From positions 10,865,427 through 10,929,426 of the forward strand of contig JANJXV010000024.1 in NCBI GenBank assembly GCA_024803745.1: a stretch of DNA of 64,000 bases. Reading direction: 5' to 3'. Within the stretch, counting starts at the first letter, position 1. Each line of letters begins with the position of its first letter. The position numbers were made by a program, and so were the translations under genes. Below, in pieces: positions 1 to 12,625 of the stretch. The notes under the pieces were generated by a model. It saw only the letters and a list, made by a program, of their open reading frames with translations. It made no database searches and was not told where the DNA came from. The stretch is from Megascapheus bottae. Lineage: Eukaryota > Chordata > Mammalia > Rodentia > Geomyidae.

Positions 1-2082
1 CACCCAATGATAACTAGAGAATTTTGGCAATTTTTTTCTGAGGGTTCAAACTTAACAAGAGACAGAGTGTTAATGTAATGTTGAGAAGATTCAAGCCACA
101 TTATCAAGATAGTCTATATGGTTACTGACCACCAACATGCCCAAATACCTAGATTTCCTGATACATGGGATTTTCAGTGTTAAAACCAAGACAGTTCAGG
201 ACAAACAAGGTTGGTTATCTATATTCAAGATAAGGAAAAATGTTTAACTAGAATTAGGGCAAACACAGAGAACTTGCTCATGGAAACAGAGCAAAAGCCA
301 GAACACAACGTTGAAGTTGGGCTGGAAGTTTTGATGTCACCTGAGTATTCAACCAAAGCCTACAACTGAGCTTCAACTCCAGAGAAATCAGTCCCAGAGC
401 AGTACAACTGAATGTTCAGCTGGAGTACAGATAAACAAACCAGTAGAGCAAGAGGTGAGGTGAGAAGATCTCATCTTCTGGGGTTCACATCTCATTGTGC
501 TCTCCTGTTAGCTGATCAGTCTACTTTATTCTCACTTTTACTCAAATCAGGATACATTGCTTTGTCCTTGAGCATGTGTGGGCAGAGCAAAGCTCCCACT
601 TCAGAACTTCAAGGGGATAAGGATGTGTGAGAATTATAGGACTTTCCTGCTATTGTGAGGAAAAGTCTTTATGTGCTATGCAAAACATTATAGATATGCA
701 TATATATATACATATATGCTACTCTGAGTTTCTGCTATACTAAAGCACTTTGCATTGGAAGCCAACCGAAAGTTTCTTTCCATTCTTTTTGCAGACAGCC
801 AGTGTACACTGCTGCATCTATTACAAACAATACTTAAGAAGGAAGAAAAAGAAATCTTCCCTTTATGCCTAGTAAATTCTTTTTTAATGGGTACCATGAG
901 AATGACTTGTTGCCAGAATAGTGGTTGTACAGTCCTGGGGAGCAGATGAAAGAACCCCCCAAGGGAAAATAGAACTGTCAACATCTATCTTTTCCAGAAG
1001 CTCAGAACAGAATGTCAGTGGCACTAGATGCACTGACTTATTTTGTTAATGGAGATGACATTCCTTTACAAGTGGGGCAGCAATTCAGCGCCATGACTAA
1101 AAGCATCCATTTGTTCTGTTGTAAAATGTATGATCATCACTAGTTCTGTAACCTCTTAAAGACAAACTCTCCTGTGGGGAAAAAAATGAATGACAAACTC
1201 CCCATGTACAGAGATTCTATAAGAATTATATAAGAGATGTAGATTATCATTTCACAAGCAATCAAATGTTAGGCCAGCCCCTTTCTTGCTTTGTTGACAA
1301 TATCCTGTCTACAAATTAACAAAATAGGTCACTGTCAAATTCAGAAAGTTATTCATTATCACCACTTATTACCAATCTTAGAAACAATGTGATGAGACCT
1401 AATCTAATGTACTGTCTTTGTCTTTGTATTTATCTTATCCATCCAACACTAAATATCTTTTTAAATACCATTCAGGAGTGTCCCTGATATTTGTACCTGT
1501 ATATTTGTATTTGTATCCTTGAACATGGATGCATCTACATCCTTTCATGAGTATCTATCAAAACATAACCTTATTTCTAGGGAAGAGTCATGAGAAACTC
1601 TGTTCTGGGATCTTACTCTATTTTTTGTTTGTTTTTTTTTAATCTTCTAAGAAAAAGTATGAATCCTAGGTAGATGAATGATTACCCAACATAAAGTTCT
1701 CCAAAGCTCATTTTGTTCATATCACAAATATAATCATCAAAAGGAAGAGGGCATAAAGTTATACCATTTTCAAATCATAATGAACACAACAAGTCAGTAA
1801 CACAGTAAAAGTTCAAATACCCAATTTTTCTTCTGATCCCTTGTCCATATCAACACCCTTCCAGTCACTGTGACTCAGATGTGTCACAAGAACTTGTGGG
1901 GAGTTACTGAGCTAGCACAGGGAGAAGGCCTTCAATGTTCATTGCTAATTCTGAAAAAAAAATTAAGAGCTATTGCCATGTCAGAAACTGTACCAAGCAT
2001 ATTAAAAATATTCAAAGTTGGTTTAACTCTCATAATACTTCAGTGTTATCCAGATGATTTGAAAAATATCTCAAGATAGAAG
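1..2082. other. Unique intronic sequence, nothing recognised
   Basis: AT-rich, with no coding pattern, RNA gene or confident repeat. A small TA-rich run lies near 695-715. Confidence 0.6.
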
Positions 2083-2198
2083 GGTTGACATTGACCAAGA
2101 CACAGTGTACTCATAATCTGACTTATAGAATTATAACCTCTTTGCACAATATATCCTCCTCCTCCTCCTCCTCCTTCTCATCATCATCATCATCATAA
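2083..2198 (+). repeat. LINE-type 3' end followed by (TCC)n(TCA)n microsatellite
   Basis: The part TTGACATTGACCAAGA...CTCTTTGCACAATAT (2086-2152) recurs at 3455-3572 and 31957-32070, and inverted at 3198-3292 and 10485-10552. This defines a dispersed family that ends in an A-rich tail. I could not name it; an L1 3' UTR is most likely. From about 2153 it runs into TCC and then TCA repeats. Confidence 0.6.
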
Positions 2199-3197
2199 CT
2201 AAATGAAAAAAAGCTCAAAGTCCCAGGACAGATGACAACAAAATTGACCCCTGCTTCTGTGTCTTCTTACTTCAAGGCCCATTGTCAGTATCCATTATAC
2301 TATGTAAGAGAAGAAAGAGAATTGTGCTTCTTTGAGGTGAATATCATAATTCTAAATTACAAAACTTAATTTCATCTCACTTTTCTAATGGCACCAAATG
2401 ATGCACCTGAATAAGCATCTCGATTTTATCCTCCAAATTGTTCAGTAGAGCCATGGTCCCAATCTCTCATTTCCTGAATCTCAAAACTGAAGGACTCTGA
2501 AACACCATCTGAAAACACCATCTGACCTTCCATAAGCATTCTGTCCCCTAAGTAACTTCTTAGACTTGACGTAACTAGTTGAAGAAAATGTCCTTCAAGG
2601 TTCTATTCATCACGGCCTTAGGAAAAAGAAAAAGAAAAGAAACAACTAAGAAGCTCTAAGTTTTATTCACTTCAAAAATGGAATGTCTAAAGATATGAAA
2701 GAAATGTCCTAGTTTTTTGACTCAGTTTTCAAAAGATTTTAATGGTTAATTTGATATCCTAGAGTATTCAGCAGTATCCCTTAATGAGCTTAAAACTGGA
2801 CTTTTTTTTATAGACTTGGTATTCAGATAATGATTTAAGACTACCTTACCCTGCCGTTTTTGTGAGTTGATGTCATTATACTCAGAGTCAAGCATGAAGG
2901 TGAACAGATACTAATTTAAGATCATTTAGAGCTACATTCTCTGCATCTCCCACAACAAGCTTCCTTTAGTAGCCCCTGTCTGGGCTTTCATTAGCTGGGC
3001 CAGATCAAAAGCTAAGTGGTAATAACCTAGCCTGGCAACTCTGACATTTTGCCTATCCCCCCTCCTATTTGCAGCAATCAGTTCAGCGGTCATGGGAAAC
3101 ACTGTAATTCAAAAGAGAGTATTTCCAAGGATAAATCAAACTGTTTAAAAATATGGTGATAAAAATGTAAAGTACCTGGTTGATTTTTTTTCTATAT
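2199..3197. other. Unique intronic sequence
   Basis: No gene recognised. The stretch near 2270-2310 faintly resembles MIR, but too weakly to call. Confidence 0.5.
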
Positions 3198-3292
3198 GTT
3201 TTACTAACTATTAGCTTTAAGTAGTTGTACAAAGGAGTTGTCATTTAACAAAGCCATTTATTAATACAATTGATCAATGTCATAGAAATAAT
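3198..3292 (-). repeat. LINE-type 3' end, inverted copy
   Basis: AAGTAGTTGTACAAAGGAG followed by an ATTGATCAATGTCAT block is the reverse complement of the dispersed 3' end at 3455-3572. The two copies form an inverted pair about 160 bp apart. Confidence 0.6.
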
Positions 3293-3454
3293 GTGGACTC
3301 TTAGCTAGGATATTTCAAGTTAAGTATCAGACCTCTAATTGAAATTAAGCAGTACGAAATCAATATCTTTTGTCTCCCAAGATTTCTCCTCTCATGGGGG
3401 AATGCAGTCATTATATTCCATGTGCATGTGTGGCAATGAAACCAGGTAAATTGA

Positions 3455-3572
3455 GAGGATGGGTGGGGTTGGGATCAAGATGTGTTATACATACAAACTG
3501 ACATTGTCAAATTGAAACCTCTTTGTACAACTACTGACATAATTTTTAAATCCATTAAAAAATAAACTTCCC
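3455..3572 (+). repeat. LINE-type 3' end
   Basis: Contains GATCAAGATGTGTTATA, CTGACATTGTCAAATTG, CCTCTTTGTACAAC and a terminal AATAAAC-like A-rich tail. It belongs to the same dispersed family as 2083 and 31957. Confidence 0.6.
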
Positions 3573-4310
3573 CCTCTCCATTCCCAAATGTTGATCAGAA
3601 CATCTGGCACTCATTAATTTCCCCCTGTTCCCTTCATTGCTTCAATCTTTACCCCTTGGGTTGAGCAGCGTTGGGAGTTGCGATTCCCCTCAGGAGAACT
3701 GGCAAGGCTTATGTTCTGTTTCCAGAGTTGTCAGCTCACTTCTACTATTCTAATACATCATGCCTTCCTGTCTTTCTGGTCACCTGCTCAGTGCTTGTTA
3801 CACCCTGTGCCATCTAAATCAGTCCTGCCAACCCAGTGCCTCAGCTCAGCAAGCGTTTTCCCTCCTTCATTTTCAGCATGCTTGCATCTGAGGGTCTAGA
3901 CAGTCTCTCTTGGATTAGCAAAGCTCTTTGTTCTCATTTTAGTAAACCACTTCTTCCACAGACATGAAGAGTCCTTATGTGTTCCCCTCTTCCAACAACT
4001 CACATTGAGAGCCCTAACATGTTTTCAAAATGTTTCCCATTATCTTAGAATGAAGTACAATCCAGGGTACCTGGTGTTTGAGGCTTTCCAATGCTTCTCT
4101 GTATGAGTGGATTTCCCCATCCATGTCAGATTGTATTGATCTTCTCTTTTCTGAAGTTTTTCTGCATTTATGCTATATCTGTACCCATCATTCTGAACTT
4201 TTCTTTCACTGTTACAGAAGAGTTTTGTATATGTTTTCCGTTTGTGGTGAAAACAACTTACTGTTGAACCCTCATGTTATACGTGCTGCAGCATCTAGCT
4301 GAGCACCAGA
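3573..4310 (+). repeat. Probable L2 LINE fossil with flanking unique sequence
   Basis: From about 3990, the order 'TTAGAATGAAGTACAATCC ... AGGCTTTCCAATG' follows the L2 3' end (actual consensus near AGAATAAAATCCAAACTCC ... AAGGCCC). The match is degraded, so the boundaries are approximate. Confidence 0.45.
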
Positions 4311-7300
4311 CGAAACACAATCACAATATCCAAAACTGGGTATTAATTTGGAAAGTATGAGTGTATGCATGAATGAACATGGTGCTACCTCAAAATGCAA
4401 ACAAATTCCAGGAACGGTGATGGTAAAACACCTGATTTAGGGAGAGATCGTTCTTAGTATTTTTCCAGCCTACCTGATAAATCCAAAACATTCTTAGGCA
4501 GTCTTGAAGAGGGGTGGGATAAGGTTAATTCCCTTCTTTTATTCTGACAAGGGACTGGGGAGTGTGAAGCCGGCCCACTGGATGCTTGCTTGCAAATAAG
4601 TCATCTTTCTTCCTTTTTCCTTTTATTTATTTTCTTCTTGTTTGAAAAGGTAGTGTTCTAGCAAGACAACTCCTAAAGGAGGGCATAAAAGGTGACTGGG
4701 GACTAAGAAAGGAGAATGAGCCAGTCATTCATCACTGGCACAGCTGGAGGATGGCAGCCTTCCTCTGCCAGGAGGCAGGAACAAACATCACTCCATTCCA
4801 GGCCACTGAGCAGACCTGTATGGGGATACAACTCATACAGACTAGAGGGACATATTAGGAGAAAACGTACTTAGCAGCTGAACAGGATCCACCACACAAA
4901 ACGCTTCAAAGATGGAAATCCTCATCTTAGTCTGATCCCACTAACAGGAAGAGCAGAGACATAAACCATGATTGCGGGGGATTAGGTGAGTGAGTGAATA
5001 GAAATAGCACCCTTGATCTGTCAGTGACAGTCACTCAGGATGCTTGTGCTGCAAGGCTTTTGAGAGAGAGGACTTTGAAACTTTCCCTTCGCTCTTTCTG
5101 AATACTAAAAGTATAAGCCAGAAGATCTCATGTTGTTGGATTCCATGGAACCTAATTTTTCCAAAGTCTGTGAAACAAAGACTGACCTGTCAATGGTCAA
5201 TTTTAGTAGAAACAGCGTGAGAGCAATGGAGTTCATTGGGAGCCACTTAAACCCTCAGGGACCATGGTAAGGGGGTAGCCAACCAGATCACAGATAAAAG
5301 AAAAGTTCTAGGCCCAAGAAGAGCCTCTTGAGTGCCATCAGTATTTCCTAGACATATTTTCTCTGCATATGATAATACTGTGCTCTTCTAACTAGAGAGA
5401 AAATCCTGTCTAATGTGAGTTACTAACTCAATAACTTGAAATTTCCTTAAAGAAGATTTTTGTCCTTAAAAGGAAAATCCTACAGTTAGTACTATAACAT
5501 TAATAAAAGGGTGGGCAACCAGAAGAATATGCTATATTTTAATTTGTGTTTCAGCATTACAGTTTAACAAGGCTGGAATGTTTCACATACAAATCGCTAT
5601 AATGTATTTGGTTTAGCAAGACTTGGAAATGGAAATAGTTGCTACTGACAAGCCCAGATGGTAATACAATAGTATGCTGAATTAATCTGATATGCCAAAC
5701 AACAATGGGCCTTTTAAATCATAGAAGGTAGCAATAAAATAATGTTTCATTAATTTTAACCTAGAATCCAGGCACAATTAATAAAGGCACAAAGGTTTTG
5801 AGTCACCAATGTAAAATTCCAGAGGTTTTTTTATTGCCATTCATGAAAGTTTAATTCCACATAGTCTATTTTTTATATTTCCAATTTCCATTCACACACC
5901 ACATCTAAGCATGAAATTGTGCAATATAAGCAAAGGACAAGGACAGAAGAGGGTCACAGATGTGTGTGCTGGAAGGTAATGAGGCAGGGTGATGCTGCTC
6001 CTTTGGGGACAGAGCTTCTGGATGTCCCCACTTGACCTTCTCTGCATGATGATTCTCAGCTTTGTACATCCTGAGGACAGAAGGCTGCCTCACTTGGAAG
6101 AAAGCTCACAAAAATTTACACTTCACCACAATTTGAAATCAGAGGATGATCTTGAGACACCCTTTGCTGTTATACACATTGCCATTTTGTTGATCCATAG
6201 GCCCAAGGTTTCATCCATTATGGGCCATCTCTTCCAACAGTATTGCTGTACATGAATTCCCTTCTATGTCCCTCCTCTCTCCCTTCCTTCTTAAGTGTTA
6301 CAGAAATTCTACCTTCTATTGGCACCTTCTTCTAAAACCTAATGGTTAAGCTCTGCTTAAGGTTACACCTTCACCTTTGATTGGAGATTCTAGATATTAA
6401 GATATTTATTTTCCAGATACTTTTCTGTCCCCTTTTATAATACACTCTCCTAGGCAGGGTCCTCCAATAGGAAGCTAAAGTAATCCCTTATATATTATGG
6501 AAATCTATAGCTTTCCTGTTTGGGGGTCAGTTGCCAAGAGGACTTCCCATTACTCAGAGTTGGCAGGGACAGGCAAATATTGGACACCAAATAGCTAGTT
6601 GGGCCAATACACACTGTGATCCTGGCAAAAGGAAGCACAAACCATTCTTGCCATACTTGCCTTCCAAGCCCCCATTGGAGCCCAGTAGGAAACAGCCACA
6701 GAGCCTTACTCATCTTTATTCAACCCAAGGGTATCTACCTGGTAGAAGGCCTTATACAGAGCAAGAGCTAAGAAGTTTATTGTATTGATTACTATAGTGG
6801 TATACCACCATGTTTTAAAAGTGTTAAAAGAATGAGATGCTTAGTCTACTCACCAAAAGTCTTGTGTTTAAAGGATAGGAGCTTAGCTATCGTGTTTGAA
6901 AGCTAGGGCAGCAGTTTGGCTAATAACCTGCTTGAATGAGTCTGGCAGCCAGCATTGGAAGTACAAATGGGTAAACAATTTGCCATAATATAGTAAAGTA
7001 CTCATAGAAACAGCCCTGAGTCAAACAGGAAGAATCCAACTATGGAAAGGGGAAGCAGTAAAATGAGGCAAATGGAGTTTTAATGTTTTAATATATAACA
7101 GAAACAGGAGCCCCATATTTCTGCTTATGCTGTTTCAAGAGGAACAGAAGTTCTATATTTCTGTATCATGTGGATATTCTTCCCAAGAACTCAGCCAACA
7201 GAGAATCAGAACTGGAGAAGGCAAGTTACCAGTAAGTAATAATCACAGAACTTGGTGAGGGTTTCAGCCCTGGAGAAGGGAACAAAGAGAGTCTTCAGAT

Positions 7301-8635
7301 TGTAAGGAGAGAAGAAGCTTCTAGAACCTACTACCAGGAAGTTTGGTGCCTGGTAAGTAATGGCTTTCAGAATAATTAGGCCTTCTTTCTTATGGACACA
7401 CATGAAGTAAAAAGTTAGAAAGGTCTGTAGTTAACGGCAGATAATTTAGCTCAACAAAAGCCATTAAATTAGGAAGAAACAAAAATCCAGAGAAGTTAGA
7501 CATGATCAAAGAAAGCCCTATAGTCCATGCTCTGACCATTCTCTATACAGCAGGAACACCTCTCTTTCTTCCTTTGGATAGCCTGTGTTGTTTCTGTGTA
7601 GGTTTTTTGCACTATTTTCATAAGTTCAGATATCATAGGAGAGGTAGGTGTGGGGGGGTTGTAGATATATGTGTATGTGTGTGTATGTGTGCCTGTGTTA
7701 GGGCAACTCTGTCGCAGTAAGAACTTAAAGACATCTGGGAACACCCAGCTGTTCACATGTACCTTCTGGGATTGTGCCAGGTCTATACCAGGGCTTTTCA
7801 TCAGTCACTTTCCTCTAAATCATTCTTCTTCCCAATATAATCAAGATCTTAATCGGGGATACTCCTCCTTCAGATTGTAAGTATATTAGCCTGATCCTTC
7901 CTTAGCCTCACTCTATATGTACATTGATGAAGTTTCTCCAAATTTGCTGCAATTTACAGAGCAGGCCTTATGGTTTCCTATGGTTCTAACTCATTTTCTA
8001 ACACATAGTTCCAGTTGTAGATTATCTACTGGAATTAATGTGACATTCTCTGTTTGATACCATATATGTACACAAAATCCTTCCCACTGCATGCGCACTG
8101 CATGTGAGAAGGCCATTTACATTAAGACAATGCAGTTCCACTTACACCTGGCCAGAACACATGCCTATGGTTTAATAGTGCCCTCCTCCAGCGGGATTTC
8201 ATTGGTGAATTAAGCCCATCCACACTGCAACATTTTACCATCTCCTCAATTCCTTCTCTCTTCTTTCCTGACTCCTGTCCCTGTCCTACCCCATTCCTCT
8301 TCCCAGGATACTTTAGGATTCTGCCTTCATCTTAGGCTACTGTTTAGAAACAGTGATTCTTCATGGTTCTGTGTCCTCAGGTAATGCTTAAAAATAAGGT
8401 ACCAATGAGGAGTGCTAGCTTCTGACACCTAAGAAGCAGACTCAGAAATGCTGTTAACCGTCTTACGTGTACACAACAGGCTTCCACAGCAATGAATCAT
8501 CTGGCCCAAAATGTTATGTGACTGAGAAGGGTAGGAGTTGAGAAATCCTGACCTTGAGCAAGTTAGCTGTAGCCAACTCTGCCCCCAACTGTAGCTCCAC
8601 ATTTATCCCAATAAATGCAGTTTAACATAGTGTTC
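4311..8635. other. Unique intronic sequence
   Basis: No gene or confident transposon seen over 4.3 kb. There is a short imperfect GT run at about 7670-7692. Short open frames here show no recognisable protein motif and look like chance. Confidence 0.55.
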
Positions 8636-8878
8636 TCTTACATCCACTGTACTAACGAGATTCAGATCCATATCACCTCCCTTTGCAGCCTCCATAATCC
8701 CTCTCTCCATTCCTCCATCTGTGCTGTCTAAGGTTTTACTCACCACCACCCCATCAATCACCCTAACCCACCTGGTTGCTTAGCAGCTTGGCTTGTTCCC
8801 TTTTAGCATCCCTTGCAGAGTCCCTGGCATAGAACTGGCCATTTCATAAGCTTGTAGAATGGAATGGAATGTTCACAG
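8636..8878 (+). repeat. Possible L2 3' end
   Basis: The segment 'GCAGAGTCCCTGGCATAGAA' and the following AAT-rich end resemble the L2/MIR motif for 'cagtgcctggcacatag...aatgaatg'. It is highly diverged. Confidence 0.4.
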
Positions 8879-9866
8879 AGAATCTCTCTCAATGTTAGCA
8901 GGAAGCCCAGAAGAATAGTGGAAATTACATTGTCAGCTGAGGGTCATCTTAATTCCTGTTACATGAGGAAACCAAATATGGTCACAGGAATGTCTCTACA
9001 ATGATGCAAGGTGTACCTTTGGTTGAAAACACCACCCTGGTTCTCTAAATGAAGAGATCCAAAGAAGATTGAACATATAGTAGCTCAGAAACTGACATTG
9101 CCAATGGAACATATCAACCAGAAAGATCATTGTCATTCCAATTTTCAGCAATAGTATCACAGCTTGTAATTTTCATTGCAATCAGGTATATTTTAAAAGA
9201 AGAGGTGTAACAGTCTATCTAAATATTGCTAAAGCACACATAAATGCCCATTTTTCTTGACTGAATAATGATAAGTGGTACAATTATTTTAGAATTAGCA
9301 GTAATTTTCCAAAGCTTTGTGAGCAGCTTATAAAGTAATGGAATTTCTGGTGGTAACTTATGGTTAATTATTCATTAATGAAAAAGATTTTTTAAGTCTG
9401 CATGTAAAGAAAGGGATGTACATCCAATGGAAATTTTCACTATACCATTTGTAATCAATCACTGTGATCTCATCTACATGATATTGTTACAAGAAGCTAT
9501 CCCACAAGATCCTATATAAACATATATTCTTTAAGTCCTTACGATTAAACTCCGATGCTCTTTAAAGGAAAGTACTTCTTTATTTTACTTAAGGGCAGAA
9601 GAAAATTAAAATAGTGGAAGTAAAGAAAATCTGGTGACAGAAATCATATGGATTCTTCTGCATGACCACATCTCTACTAAGTTCATGTCCACTGATTATT
9701 CTTCCTCTTACCTCAACCTCAAACAATTCCCCTGGGCCAGTTCCTGCCTAGTGTAGATCCAAACACTATTCCCCCTTCCTCTCTGCTAGTTTTTTGGTGA
9801 CAGTTTCTATTTTATTCAGGGTACATTGGCCCCTGGTGAATGTGGTTTAGTTAGTCTAAGTGAATA
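8879..9866. other. Unique intronic sequence
   Basis: AT-rich; nothing recognised. Confidence 0.5.
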
Positions 9867-9867
9867 T

Positions 9868-10187
9868 AATTATCCCTCAGTATCCATAGAGAATTGATTC
9901 CAGGACCCCATGGATACCAAACTCTGGAGATATTGAAATCTTTTATGTGAAATGGTACCCTATTTCCATATAACCTGTTTTCTTCTCCACATTTACTTTA
10001 AATCATCTAAATTGTTCATAATACATAAACAATGTACATGATAAATAGCTATCATATCATTCAGGAATGCTGACAAGAAAATAAATATGTACAGACTAAG
10101 TATGGGTGAAAATTATTTACATATTTTCAGACCACTTTTGATTGAATCTCTGGATGCAGAACCCACTGATACAAAGGATTATCTGTA
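9868..10187 (+). mobile_element. MER2-like Tigger (Tc1/mariner) DNA transposon fossil
   Basis: Both inverted ends are visible. The left is TATCCCTCAGTATCCAT...CCAGGACCCCATGGATACC. The right is GAATCTCTGGATGCAGAACCC...ATCTGTA. Internal landmarks CTTTAAATCATCTA, ACAATGTACATG and GACAAGAAAA fall in the order known for MER2. It is non-autonomous, about 320 bp, with no transposase reading frame. Confidence 0.8.
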
Positions 10188-10334
10188 TCTCTAGATATCT
10201 CTGGCTTCTCTGTCAGATGTTTTCCTCTCAATCTCCTTTCATCTTTCTCCACTGAAATCTGATTCCATTAATATACTGTGTTTTGGAACACTAAAAGACA
10301 TTGTAACATCTATAATTGAGAGATCCTGCCTCTG

Positions 10335-10484
10335 ATTTACAGAATAATGGTTCCTAAGGATGTCTACATTCTAATTCTTCATCTCTGGCACCTATGAATA
10401 GGAGAAATGACATGGCAAAGGGGAATTTAAGGTTTCAGATAAAATCAAGGCTGCTAATTAACTGAATTGGAGATGAGATGATTT
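10335..10484 (+). mobile_element. MLT1-type LTR (ERVL-MaLR), 5' portion
   Basis: AATGGTTCCTAAGGATGTC ... CATTCTAATTCTTCATC ... GACATGGCAAAGGGGAATTT follows the conserved first part of MLT1 LTRs. The same LTR appears to resume at about 10840. No viral gene is present. Confidence 0.65.
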
Positions 10485-10552
10485 ATTATTATTATATTTG
10501 TATTATCTTTAAGTAGTTGTACAAATGAGTCACCCTTTGTTCAACAAAACTG
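10485..10552 (-). repeat. LINE-type 3' end, inverted copy
   Basis: AAGTAGTTGTACAAATGAG and following bases match the inverted family member at 3198-3292. It lies within the MLT1 LTR and so probably inserted into it. Confidence 0.55.
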
Positions 10553-10839
10553 GATATTGTCATCTCTTTCACTATTCTCTGCCGTCCCAACTAACCCAAC
10601 TCTCAGGTTTTTTTCAATTGCACTAGTGGGCTAAATATAACTACCAGATCTTTAACTGATGAGAAAAGAGGCAAAAGAGTCAGAAATACAGTGAGGTTAT
10701 GTTTTAAAAAAAAATCTCAGTCGATCACAAGATAGAAGAAGCCAAGGAATGAAGGGAATTTTTTTTTAAATGCTCAAGAAGCCAGAGAAATGGATTCAGA
10801 AAGAAACATGGTTCTGTTCTATAATTAGTGTCTCTGAAT

Positions 10840-11115
10840 TGTAGCCAGTAGGACTCATTTTGGACTTCTAACTTTCCAAGCTATATGATAATGAATTTTT
10901 GGCCAGGAGTTTGGCCTAGTGGCACAAAGCCCTGGGTTCAATTCCTCGGTACCACATACACAGAAAAAAAATGGTGCTGTGGCTCAAGTAGTGGTGTATT
11001 AGCCCGGGCTTTGAGTTCAAGCCACAGAACTGGCGTACACACAAAAAAAAAGGGATAATGATTTTTTTTCTGTTTCAAGTCACTACATTTATAGCAATCT
11101 AAAACAGAAACATTC
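10840..11115 (+). mobile_element. MLT1-type LTR, 3' portion interrupted by a SINE
   Basis: TTTTGGACTTCTAACTTTCC ... GATAATGA is followed, after the SINE at 10901-11053, by TTTCAAGTCACTACATTTA. This is the conserved MLT1 3' end ('gacttct...taagccactaa'). Confidence 0.65.
10901..11053 (+). mobile_element. IDL-Geo dimeric SINE, internally deleted
   Basis: Starts GGCCAGGAGTTTGGCCTAG with an internal promoter-like B box (GGTTCAATTCC) and ends in a short A-rich run. Part of the left monomer and part of the right monomer are missing. The flanking GATAATGA...TTTTT is duplicated on both sides as the target site. Confidence 0.8.
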
Positions 11116-11287
11116 CCAAGAACCACTTTTTATCGCTATGTGGCTATTGTATCACCGTTGGGAAGATATGATCTAATTCAGTCCTTGTAACTCCATTGTA
11201 TATCCAAGTACTGACTTAGAAACTTCCAATCAGGGAGACATGATAACAAGTCTTCTGGAATTTTCTTGGAAAGATGTCTTATTCTTT

Positions 11288-11411
11288 TTTTCTTTTTCTT
11301 TTTCTTTTTTTTCCTCAGATCCTTTTGTGCCCAGCTGGCTTTGATCCTTGATCCTCAGATCTCAGTCTCCTGAGTAGCTAGGATTACAGGTATGAGGCAT
11401 CATACCCAGCT
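11288..11411 (-). mobile_element. 7SL/B1-type left arm of the second dimeric SINE, truncated
   Basis: On the minus strand it reads GCTGGGTATGATGCCTCATACCTG..., then CTACTCAGGAGACTGAGATC, ending at a T/C-rich tract on the + strand (11281-11312). Only the left half is present. Confidence 0.75.
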
Positions 11412-11873
11412 AAGATATCTTTTTCTCTTAACTAAAAAAAGTTGAAGCGATCCCTAGAAAGAGACGTGCTCAGTTACCCTACATGCAGGGCCATCTACAT
11501 GTGGTCCCCAGATCTACTACAATGGGATCGCAAGGGCAGATGGGTAGATACTGCCTGTGTACTAAGGATAGAAGGTCAGAAAGACAAAAAGGAGCCAAAT
11601 TCTTCTTACCTTCACTGTGCATTGACATAGCAACTCTTTGAGAGTGAATGTGTCTCACGGCTTCTCAATAGGGAGAAAACCCACTTCTTATTTCATCTAG
11701 ATGAGGAATGAGTCACCTATGGCTTTAAGTCAACCAGTCTCCTTTCCTTTACCAGATACGAACTCATTCCTTTACAGAAAATACTCCAATAGGCACCCCT
11801 CCACCCATTGAAATTGAATAAGTTGAACAGAAGTATTTGAGGTACAATCTAAGAGATTATTTTTTTTAAAGTC

Positions 11874-11993
11874 TAGCTGGTACCAGTGGTTCACACTTAT
11901 AATCCTAGCTATTCAGGAGGCTGAGTGCTAAGGATTGCAGTTTAAGGCCAGCCTCAGCAAGAAAATCCATGAAACTTATTTACAATAAACTGC

Positions 11994-12036
<43 letters not shown>

Positions 12037-12163
12037 GGAAGTGACACTGTGAATCAAGAGGTAGGAGTGCCAGCAGCCTTCCAGAAACAATAGAAAGAAA
12101 GATCAAAGACAGCACCCAGGGCCTGAGTTCAAGATCCAGAACCAGCACAACAAAAACAAAAAT
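11874..12163 (+). mobile_element. 7SL/B1-type + Geo-like dimeric SINE with AAT expansion in its linker
   Basis: The left arm contains ATAATCCTAGCTATTCAGGA and GGCTGAGTGC. The right arm contains CACCCAGGGCCTGAGTTCAA. Between them the normal TTATCTCCAATTAA-like linker has become an (AAT)n run. Confidence 0.8.
11994..12035 (+). repeat. (AAT)n microsatellite
   Basis: About fourteen perfect AAT units inside the SINE linker. Confidence 0.95.
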
Positions 12164-12530
12164 GTAAGTCTAATTAAAGATGGCTAGAAGATAGTTCAAA
12201 AATCCCCTTCTAGCACTATAGGTCTTTTTGAGCTAGGTTTTGGCCATAGAGCTAACCTATGCTCTGAAGATCCACAGCCTGAGCTGGGCCCACACTGTGT
12301 TCCATTTCTGGTACCCATCATCCTAGACAAACATGAATCTCATCTCACCCCCATGTGGTTGAGTAGGATGGCCTCTAGAGCTTTTACCTGACTAGCACCT
12401 TTTCTATTCTTCATAACACAACTGAGATATTGGCTTCAAGGAAGCAAACCTCTTATCCTCACCCCACCTAGGAACCATTAATAACCTTACTTTCCATGGA
12501 TTCTCCTAGAACCTTGGATATCCTACATTC
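12164..12530. other. Unique intronic sequence
   Basis: No gene or repeat recognised. Confidence 0.5.
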
Positions 12531-12625
12531 TTTTTTTTAATTTTTCATTGTAATTAATGGAGGCGTTCACAGTTATATTCTCCAGATAGAAGGAGCATTA
12601 CTTCATGATATCCTGCCTTCTAACA
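12531..12625 (-). mobile_element. L1 3' terminus fragment
   Basis: T-rich start, then CATTGTAATTAATGGAGG and CCAGATAGAAGGAGCATTAC. This is the reverse complement of the L1 3' end found at 35126-35297 and 57525-57800. Confidence 0.7.
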
